Shown here piece by piece: positions 1 to 4,697 of a stretch of 6,916 nucleotides of DNA; the stretch's first letter is position 1; every line of letters starts with the position of its first letter. The notes below the pieces were generated by a model that saw only the letters and a program-made list of their open reading frames with translations, had not been told where the DNA came from and did not search any database. Source of the DNA: JAAYPI01 sp036734385 (lineage in GTDB: Bacteria > Bacteroidota > Bacteroidia > Bacteroidales > Paludibacteraceae); assembly GCA_036734385.1 (NCBI GenBank), contig DAIMYQ010000053.1, forward strand, positions 1 through 6,916, read 5' to 3'. The translations under genes and the position numbers were made by a program.

Positions 1-12
1 CCTCCCTCTCCG
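1..12 (+). tRNA. Probable 3' end of a tRNA-Ser gene (partial, cut by window edge)
   Basis: The first bases read CCTC then CCTCTCC then G. This fits the end of a T-stem, the 3' strand of a 7-bp acceptor stem (partner GGAGAGG, outside the window) and a G discriminator base, which is the serine identity base. No CCA is encoded (the next bases are CTA), which is common for tRNA genes in Bacteroidota. A strong hairpin terminator starts 3 bases later, as expected at the end of a stable-RNA unit. Only 12 bases are visible, so neither the cloverleaf nor the anticodon can be checked. The alternative is the tail of a plus-strand coding gene ending at the TAA at 14-16. Confidence 0.45.
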
Positions 13-14
13 CT

Positions 15-54
15 AAAAAGAAGCTTGTAAGGAAATTACGAGCTTCTTTTTTTT
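15..54 (+). terminator. Long hairpin terminator, probably bidirectional
   Basis: The arms at 19-30 and 36-47 pair over 12 bp with a single G-U wobble around a GGAAA loop. The flanking A run (15-18) and T run (48-51) extend the stem to about 16 bp. On the plus strand the stem is followed by the end of an uninterrupted run of eight T (47-54), a classic intrinsic terminator for the probable tRNA unit to the left. On the minus strand it also ends in a T5 stretch, and it lies about 65 bp past the hipA stop, so it is the best candidate terminator for hipBA. A run of six G (55-60) follows the T tract. Confidence 0.8.
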
Positions 55-118
55 GGGGGGACACTGAGAATGCATAAAAACCTAATAACTACACGAATAA
101 AAATTAGTTTGTGCGAAA

Positions 119-1375
119 TTAGACTATAAAAGCTCTTGATTTTCGTTCGATTTCAGTAGGTGGAATCTTATATTTCTCCGCAATAGGTCTCCAATTAGAA
201 ACGGCTTTAAGCACTTCATCTTTTATTTCAAATGCTCGTTCGTTTGATAACAGGTAGTAAGAGGCTGTTCTCATTACCAAATCAGTATCTAAGGAATTAT
301 CTTCTTCATCAATATTTAGTTTCAAACCGGTTCCAGTTTCATTGGCATTAATGTCAAATGCAGGAGCTAAAATCCAGCCGACTTCTGTAAACAAAAATCC
401 ATGGTTTCGTAGGTGGTCATCTGTATTGGATACACAAACCGAGAACAAAACCCGTCTGAAAAGCTCTTCCAAATCGGCTTTTGCATCTGCACAATCCGAT
501 TTAATAAATTCAACCAAGTTAAGATAACTTACGCCACTATCTGCATCATCACCATCCACCTTTTGCAATAAAGTCATTGCCGAAGCATAATGAATTCTCT
601 TGTTGTCTTCAGTCCTGTCAAAGCGTTGGGACAAATATGTATGATATGAAGAACCTATTTTTCTAACTGATGCATTAGGAACCGTTATACCTGCCTGTAT
701 GGCAAGTTCATGAACAACCATTTCCCACAATCCGATATCCGAATCATCCTTTTGGCTAGGAAATTTAGCAATCCATTGTTTCTTTTCAGTATCCACCACA
801 TCGGCTTTGGGGCGTGCACCTCCTAACGAAGAAGCTGGTGCAATAAGTTGATTAATCCATTTTAAGGATGTTTCATCGAATGAATCGGCATTCTTTTCGT
901 ATTGCTCAACCGCATATTCCAAGTCTCGTAAAGAAGTCCAAGGTGGAGAAGCTAATCTAGCATCATTACTCAAAAACTCATCATCTTCAGTTTCTTTAAA
1001 ACGCAAACCTCCCATACGATGGCTATCATGAACGCCCATCAAAAAATCAATCCCGAATAATGGGAGAGGCTCACGCTTTTCATGTTTGGCTAAAAGCACT
1101 TCACGCCGTTTCATCAACAACTGTCCCCATCGGTCTGGCGATGAATCTTTGAAAATACCGAAGTTATCATTCGAAGAAGCATATTGTTTTCCGGTATAAA
1201 GAGGTAATTCGGGGTCAATAGAAATCCCTGTTTTTAACCATTCCTTGTCATATTCAAAAGCATACACAGCCTTTCCTCTAAGCGATGAAAAACACAACTT
1301 TCCAAGCAATTTCGGTTCATCATAGATGTACCAATCAGCATAAACCAATATTTCTGTTTCCTGATTTTTTTTCAT
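119..1375 (-). CDS. hipA: HipA-family serine/threonine kinase toxin
   Basis: This encodes a 418-residue kinase of the HipA family, the toxin of type II HipBA systems. E. coli HipA phosphorylates glutamyl-tRNA synthetase and causes growth arrest; the substrate here is unknown. Numbering from the ATG, the N-terminal HipA domain (about 5-125) contains the family signature PDRWG (80-84). The kinase domain (about 175-400) shows the phosphate loop SSLGGARPK (182-190), in which Ser183 aligns with the E. coli autophosphorylation site Ser150. It also has Lys204 (WIAKF), the catalytic loop NTDDHLRN (317-324, Asp319 and Asn324) and the metal-binding Asp341 (AFDIN). All key residues are present and the length is near the family's 440, so it appears intact and active. 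The ATG at 1375 begins one base after the hipB stop. An in-frame TTG at 1384 would add three residues and overlap hipB, and is less likely. Codons 2-4 form an A8 tract. Confidence 0.93.
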   Translation of the reverse strand: MKKNQETEILVYADWYIYDEPKLLGKLCFSSLRGKAVYAFEYDKEWLKTGISIDPELPLYTGKQYASSNDNFGIFKDSSPDRWGQLLMKRREVLLAKHEKREPLPLFGIDFLMGVHDSHRMGGLRFKETEDDEFLSNDARLASPPWTSLRDLEYAVEQYEKNADSFDETSLKWINQLIAPASSLGGARPKADVVDTEKKQWIAKFPSQKDDSDIGLWEMVVHELAIQAGITVPNASVRKIGSSYHTYLSQRFDRTEDNKRIHYASAMTLLQKVDGDDADSGVSYLNLVEFIKSDCADAKADLEELFRRVLFSVCVSNTDDHLRNHGFLFTEVGWILAPAFDINANETGTGLKLNIDEEDNSLDTDLVMRTASYYLLSNERAFEIKDEVLKAVSNWRPIAEKYKIPPTEIERKSRAFIV

Positions 1376-1376
1376 T

Positions 1377-1745
1377 CTAATCAAATTCAGGTTCTTCTGA
1401 ATCTCCTTTGTCTATAACATACTTTATTGCAGAAGGAGTATTCTTCTTTTTGGGAGCTCTTTTCTTAACCACTAATCCTGAATCCTGAATTTGTCTTCCA
1501 ATAGGGTCTTTATCCGCAATCAATAATAAATCTTCTTCGAGGCGTAAAACAGTCAACACTTGTAAATAATTCCCGAGAGAAACAGATGGAGAACCATCTT
1601 CGATATTTACAAGGGTAGAAACGGCTATTCCAGACCGTTCTGCTAAAGAACGGGTAGAGAGCTTCCTGCGTAAGCGGGCTAACTTGATATTCTCGCCTAA
1701 TCGGGCTAGAATATTCTTTTGCTTTAAACTATAGTTTGATTTCAT
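1377..1745 (-). CDS. hipB: HipB-like XRE/Cro family antitoxin and repressor
   Basis: This encodes a 122-residue DNA-binding protein with a Cro/CI-type helix-turn-helix. From the ATG, residues about 12-77 carry the fold, including IKLARLRRKLSTRSLAERSG then IAVSTLVNIEDG, with the recognition helix near 39-49. By analogy with HipB it should bind and neutralise the kinase encoded one base downstream and repress the shared promoter. It is longer than E. coli HipB (88 residues). The extra C-terminal part (about 80-122) is lysine-rich (KKRAPKKK near 94-101), then acidic, and probably flexible; in E. coli the HipB tail governs Lon degradation, but no such role is shown here. The frame stays open up to an ATG at 1775. 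I chose 1745 because the upstream ATG would place the -7 promoter element and one operator arm inside the coding region, and because family similarity begins after 1745. Confidence 0.88.
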   Translation of the reverse strand: MKSNYSLKQKNILARLGENIKLARLRRKLSTRSLAERSGIAVSTLVNIEDGSPSVSLGNYLQVLTVLRLEEDLLLIADKDPIGRQIQDSGLVVKKRAPKKKNTPSAIKYVIDKGDSEEPEFD

Positions 1746-1751
1746 AACAAC

Positions 1752-1793
1752 TGATATTTCAGTACAAAAATACATATTATTGTTGAAATATCA
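1752..1793. promoter_or_regulatory. Candidate HipB operator: paired 10-bp inverted arms
   Basis: TGATATTTCA (1752-1761) and its exact reverse complement TGAAATATCA (1784-1793) flank the predicted hipBA -7 element. Each arm is itself a partial palindrome of the form TGA-N4-TCA, so each could bind one HipB dimer. Their centres are 32 bp apart, about three helical turns, which places both on the same face of the DNA. E. coli HipB likewise binds several short palindromes over its own promoter, though with a different sequence (TATCC-N8-GGATA). The symmetry is seen directly; its role as the HipB operator is inferred. Confidence 0.55.
1765..1772 (-). promoter_or_regulatory. Candidate hipBA promoter, -7 element
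   Basis: On the minus strand the bases read TATTTTTG, a full match to the Bacteroidota -7 consensus TAnnTTTG. Transcription would begin near 1758, leaving a short leader of about a dozen bases before the ATG at 1745. No convincing TTTG -33 element lies 19-21 bases upstream, but that element is less conserved. The site sits between the two arms of an inverted repeat, which supports a repressed promoter. Because the region is AT-rich, a chance match is possible. Confidence 0.45.
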
Positions 1794-1801
1794 TATATTA
1801 T

Positions 1802-1818
1802 AGCTAAAAGATTTAGCT
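1802..1818. repeat. Short perfect palindrome upstream of hipBA
   Basis: AGCTAAA (1802-1808) and TTTAGCT (1812-1818) form a perfect 7-bp inverted repeat around AGA. It lies just upstream of the candidate hipBA operator and downstream of the thioredoxin gene. Neither strand has a T run directly after it, so it is unlikely to be a terminator. It could be a protein-binding site or a small RNA hairpin. Its sequence differs from the TGA-N4-TCA arms, so HipB binding is not indicated. Confidence 0.35.
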
Positions 1819-1845
1819 TTAACCTATATATATTAGTAAGCAGTT

Positions 1846-1876
1846 ATAAAAGAACTCCCAGTTTCAACCAAGAGTT
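1846..1876 (-). terminator. Weak hairpin terminator after the thioredoxin-like gene
   Basis: On the minus strand, starting about 10 bases after the stop codon, AACTCTTGGT can pair with ACTGGGAGTT around a TGAA tetraloop. The 10-bp stem contains three consecutive G-U wobbles. It is followed by CTTTTAT, a short and imperfect T tract. This would separate the thioredoxin-like transcript from hipBA, about 140 bp downstream. Efficiency is uncertain because of the wobbles and the short T run. Confidence 0.5.
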
Positions 1877-1886
1877 AAGTGGGCTG

Positions 1887-3074
1887 TTATTTTTTTTGTT
1901 TGAAACTTGCAAGAACTTCGCTATATGGTTTTGCATACCCAGGGTCGTATTTTTCCGCCATTTTTATTGCCATTTTTTCATATTTTATTGCTCCTTTAGT
2001 CTCACCGAGTTCGAATAATATGTGTGCGTACGTATCGCAGATAAAATGGCTTTTTTTGTCCATCAAATATGATTTGTATGACCATTTCTTAATTACGGGC
2101 AATATGCTTGAGTCATTAACGGCCTTATAATTTTCGTATATATACCAGCAGCCATTATTTATTTGCATTGGGTCTATGTCTTCTGCAAAGTAAGCAATAG
2201 CCTTTCCTATGAAATTGTTCCAAAGCCCTTTGTCATCTTTTTCGGTACCCGACGCACGCCATGCTGCATAATATTCAACAGATTTTACATATTGCATATA
2301 TAAGGAAGAATCAATGGATTGTAAATATGTTTTATCGACATTTTCTTTATGTTTCCAAGAGTAATAACTAAATCCTAACAGTATGTGGTCATTAACTTCT
2401 TTTTTACCATATTTCGATTTATAATTGTCGCGATGAGCAAGAAAATATTGAAATTGAGGATTCTCAAAATCATAAACGAACTTTGTAAATAAATTCCAAG
2501 ATTCCTTGGATAATAGTTCTTGGTCTGTTTTTGATTTAAAATAATCGTTGAGGATAGAGTCTTTATTATTTGCATTGAAATTTGCATTTAGATACTGAGA
2601 TATGGTTTCTGCCGTTCTGTCTCCTTTTTTAATTTTGTTAGATAACCCGATGAAGTTTCTAGTGCTGTCAATTGCAATTTTGCCAACTTCAATGATATGT
2701 GCCGCATCATCAGCGCCTACTTTTTTATGCACCATTTCTCCCTTCGCATTTAAAAAAAGCAGTGTGGGAAACCCGTCAATAGTATATTTTGAAATTATAC
2801 TTGCGTTTTCAGGTTTGTCCATGTCGAATTTAATATTGACAAAGTTTTGGTTGTAAAAATCTCCAACTTCTTTTTGTGTAAAAACTTCTTTTGCCAACTG
2901 TTTACATGGACCACACCAAGTTGTATAACAATCGATGAAAAGGAGTTTGCCTTCTTTTGCCGATTTGCTTAATGCTTCTGATAAAATACTGTCGTTGGTG
3001 AATTGAATGCCTGTTTCTTGAGCAAAAACGGACAGACTCATTGATAAAAACAATGCGGTTAAAAACTTTCTCAT
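1887..3074 (-). CDS. Exported thioredoxin-fold protein with TPR-like C-terminal half
   Basis: This is a 395-residue probable periplasmic thiol-disulfide protein. A signal peptide covers residues 1-18 (MRK, a hydrophobic stretch, then VFA), with cleavage before Gln19. The thioredoxin fold spans about 25-138, with the active site WCGPC (53-57; Cys54 and Cys57) and the cis-proline loop GFPT (101-104, Pro103). CGPC is the typical reducing-thioredoxin motif, so a reductase or oxidative-stress role is more likely than an oxidase one; partner and substrate cannot be told. Residues about 140-395 are predominantly helical and rich in aromatic residues. Residues about 348-375 (YAHILFELGETKGAIKYEKM) resemble a TPR helix pair, suggesting a protein-binding module. 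The protein is far longer than plain thioredoxin (about 105 residues). The gene appears to be transcribed alone, with a candidate promoter at about 3100. The start is supported by the signal peptide and an A-rich leader. I do not recognise a specific gene name. Confidence 0.88.
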   Translation of the reverse strand: MRKFLTALFLSMSLSVFAQETGIQFTNDSILSEALSKSAKEGKLLFIDCYTTWCGPCKQLAKEVFTQKEVGDFYNQNFVNIKFDMDKPENASIISKYTIDGFPTLLFLNAKGEMVHKKVGADDAAHIIEVGKIAIDSTRNFIGLSNKIKKGDRTAETISQYLNANFNANNKDSILNDYFKSKTDQELLSKESWNLFTKFVYDFENPQFQYFLAHRDNYKSKYGKKEVNDHILLGFSYYSWKHKENVDKTYLQSIDSSLYMQYVKSVEYYAAWRASGTEKDDKGLWNNFIGKAIAYFAEDIDPMQINNGCWYIYENYKAVNDSSILPVIKKWSYKSYLMDKKSHFICDTYAHILFELGETKGAIKYEKMAIKMAEKYDPGYAKPYSEVLASFKQKK

Positions 3075-3099
3075 TTTTTGTTTTTTTGAAGTGCAGGGT

Positions 3100-3107
3100 C
3101 AAATGTA
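3100..3107 (-). promoter_or_regulatory. Candidate promoter of the thioredoxin-like gene, -7 element
   Basis: On the minus strand the bases read TACATTTG, matching the Bacteroidota -7 consensus TAnnTTTG. The element ends 25 bp before the ATG at 3074. Transcription would start near 3095, giving a leader of about 20 bases that is very A-rich close to the ATG, the usual pattern in this phylum in place of a Shine-Dalgarno site. A clear -33 TTTG at the usual spacing is not seen. Confidence 0.5.
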
Positions 3108-3108
3108 T

Positions 3109-3140
3109 AAAATTATTGGAACAAGAAATAAACCAATAAT
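3109..3140 (-). terminator. Possible weak terminator of the helicase gene, or operator dyad
   Basis: ATTATTGG and CCAATAAT form a perfect 8-bp inverted repeat (arms 3112-3119 and 3133-3140, 13-base spacer). On the minus strand it lies about 47 bases past the helicase stop and runs into TTTTA. The stem is AT-rich, the loop is long and the T run is short, so it would be a weak terminator. It also covers about -20 to -47 relative to the predicted start of the thioredoxin-like transcript, so it could instead be a binding site for a regulator of that gene. Confidence 0.35.
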
Positions 3141-3186
3141 ATTCTTTAACATAGTAAAGGGTAAATTTCTGAGAATAGAATGATAA

Positions 3187-4437
3187 CTATTTTTTCAGAA
3201 TAACTTTTTTGGTATTGGTAACATTTGATGCCTTTTTCGGACGGTTACTTTCCGGATTTCTTTTTGGTCTCGGTTGTTTTTTCTCCTTTACAGGGTTGTT
3301 ATCCATGAGTGGAAAAGGATGATTGTCAATTACCTTTATTTTTTTACCGATAAGTTTTTCTACATCACGCAAATAGCTTTTTTCTTCGGCATCGCAAAAA
3401 GAAATGGCTGTTCCTTTAGCTCCTGCTCTACCTGTTCGTCCAATGCGGTGAACGTAGGTTTCGGGAATGTTTGACATCTCAAAATTAATAACATATTCAA
3501 GGTCGTCCACGTCGATACCTCGTGCAGCAATGTCCGTAGCAACCAAAACACGTGTGGTTTGTGCTTTAAAATTATTTAAGGCTCTTTGTCTGGCATTTTG
3601 GGCTTTGTTGCCGTGAATGGCTTCTGCTGTGATGTTGTTTTTGAGTAATATTTTTACCACTTTGTCGGCACCATGTTTAGTACGTGTAAAGACCAAGGCG
3701 GTTTTAATGTTTTTATCTTTCAAAATATCAAGTAGCAACGAATTTTTATTCCCTTTATCGACAAAATAAACACACTGGTTAATAATGTCCACCGTAGAAG
3801 AAACAGGTGTTACCGATATTTTGGTAGGGTGGTGCAAAATAGTACTCGAAAGTTTGACAATTTCGGGAGGCATAGTGGCAGAAAAAAACAATGTTTGTCT
3901 TTTTTGTGGCACCATGGCAATTATTTTTTTTACATCATGACTAAAACCCATATCCAGCATACGGTCAGCCTCGTCGAGCACTAGTATTTCAACATTACTC
4001 AGGCTGATAAAACCTTGGCTGATAAGGTCGAGGAGACGACCCGGAGTGGCAACAAGTACATCGACACTGCCTTGTAATATTTTTACTTGCGTGTTTTGAT
4101 TTACGCCACCGAAAATTACGGTATTTGTAACGTTAGTATATCTTCCGTAGGCGTTAAAACTTTCGCCAATTTGTATGGCAAGCTCTCGTGTAGGTGTGAG
4201 AATGAGGCTTCTTATTTTTCTTTTTTTCTCGTTAATGCGTGTTTGACTGAGTATTTGCAAAATAGGAATGGCAAAAGCAGCTGTCTTTCCGGTTCCTGTC
4301 TGCGCACAACCAAGTAAGTCTCGACCTTCGAGTGCTAATGGGATTGCTTCTTCTTGTATGGGAGTGGGAGATGTATAACCTTCTTCTTGAACCGCCTTAA
4401 GAATGGGCTCAATCAGGTTGAGGGATGTAAATTGCAT
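3187..4437 (-). CDS. rhlE: DEAD-box ATP-dependent RNA helicase, RhlE-like
   Basis: This is a 416-residue cytoplasmic RNA helicase that uses ATP to unwind short RNA duplexes. RhlE-type enzymes act in ribosome assembly, RNA decay and cold adaptation. Every canonical motif is present: Q motif (Phe3 and GYTSPTPIQ, 20-28), motif I AQTGTGKT (45-52), Ia PTRELA (82-87), Ib TPGR (131-134), II DEAD (155-158), III SAT (186-188), IV LVFTRTK (248-254), V TDIAARGIDV (301-310) and VI HRIGRTGR (330-337). The core ends near 375. A basic Lys/Arg/Pro/Asn-rich tail (about 383-416) follows, probably disordered and RNA-binding. This architecture, with no folded C-terminal RNA-binding domain such as that of DbpA or DeaD, points to the RhlE group. 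The symbol is assigned by family, not orthology. The gene stands alone, with a separate leader and candidate promoter. The start is fixed because the Q-motif phenylalanine is residue 3. Confidence 0.93.
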   Translation of the reverse strand: MQFTSLNLIEPILKAVQEEGYTSPTPIQEEAIPLALEGRDLLGCAQTGTGKTAAFAIPILQILSQTRINEKKRKIRSLILTPTRELAIQIGESFNAYGRYTNVTNTVIFGGVNQNTQVKILQGSVDVLVATPGRLLDLISQGFISLSNVEILVLDEADRMLDMGFSHDVKKIIAMVPQKRQTLFFSATMPPEIVKLSSTILHHPTKISVTPVSSTVDIINQCVYFVDKGNKNSLLLDILKDKNIKTALVFTRTKHGADKVVKILLKNNITAEAIHGNKAQNARQRALNNFKAQTTRVLVATDIAARGIDVDDLEYVINFEMSNIPETYVHRIGRTGRAGAKGTAISFCDAEEKSYLRDVEKLIGKKIKVIDNHPFPLMDNNPVKEKKQPRPKRNPESNRPKKASNVTNTKKVILKK

Positions 4438-4460
4438 AAAATATTGTTAGTGTTACGTCG

Positions 4461-4482
4461 TCTCAGCCATTGTCAGCTGAGA
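4461..4482 (-). promoter_or_regulatory. Stem-loop in the helicase leader
   Basis: TCTCAGC (4461-4467) and GCTGAGA (4476-4482) form a perfect 7-bp stem with an 8-base loop. On the minus strand it ends 23 bases before the helicase ATG. If transcription starts at the candidate promoter near 4491, this hairpin lies almost at the 5' end of the mRNA, where such structures often slow decay or influence translation. There is no T run after it, so it is not a terminator. A leader RNA structure is seen; any regulatory role is inferred. Confidence 0.5.
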
Positions 4483-4490
4483 AAACCTGT

Positions 4491-4498
4491 GCAAGGTA
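4491..4498 (-). promoter_or_regulatory. Candidate helicase promoter, imperfect -7 element
   Basis: On the minus strand the bases are TACCTTGC, one T short of the common Bacteroidota form TACCTTTGC. The position, about 53 bases upstream of the ATG and just before a leader hairpin, is sensible. No -33 TTTG is evident at the usual spacing. The call rests on similarity and position only. Confidence 0.3.
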
Positions 4499-4642
4499 CG
4501 GAAATTTAATGGAATTATTGTTCTTTATTTTTCAGGGCACAGATGAATTGCTTTTCATTTTGCGTTATTTTGTACCTTTTTCTACATTATCAAGAAAAAA
4601 TACTACGGCTATGTATTTTATATCGGTAAGAAAATGTAAATG

Positions 4643-4677
4643 AAAAAAGGATTGTCCTGTTTAGTAGGACAATCCTT
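4643..4677 (-). terminator. Strong intrinsic terminator of the patatin-like gene
   Basis: AAGGATTGTCCT (4647-4658) and AGGACAATCCTT (4666-4677) form a perfect 12-bp stem around a 7-base loop. On the minus strand the stem ends in CC followed by six T (two of them in the stem), a textbook intrinsic terminator about 20 bases past the stop codon at 4698. On the plus strand it is followed by CTTTTAT, so it might also work weakly in that direction. It isolates the patatin-like gene from the helicase gene. Confidence 0.88.
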
Positions 4678-4697
4678 CTTTTATACGAAAAATCCAA

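Noticed and set aside
55..60. Run of six G as a possible separate element
   Set aside because: A single short homopolymer after a T tract has no supporting structure; it was not counted as a G-quadruplex because no further G runs lie nearby on this strand.
342..527. Plus-strand open frame of 61 codons opposite hipA
   Set aside because: It is antisense to conserved HipA kinase motifs and has no family similarity, so it is a shadow of the real frame.
1746..1775. Ten-residue N-terminal extension of hipB from an ATG at 1775
   Set aside because: It would contain the predicted -7 promoter element and lie across an operator arm, and its residues show no similarity to the HipB fold. The ATG at 1745 is preferred.
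1879..2130. Plus-strand open frame of 83 codons opposite the thioredoxin-like gene
   Set aside because: It lies wholly within or antisense to a well-supported gene, has no recognisable domain and no promoter.
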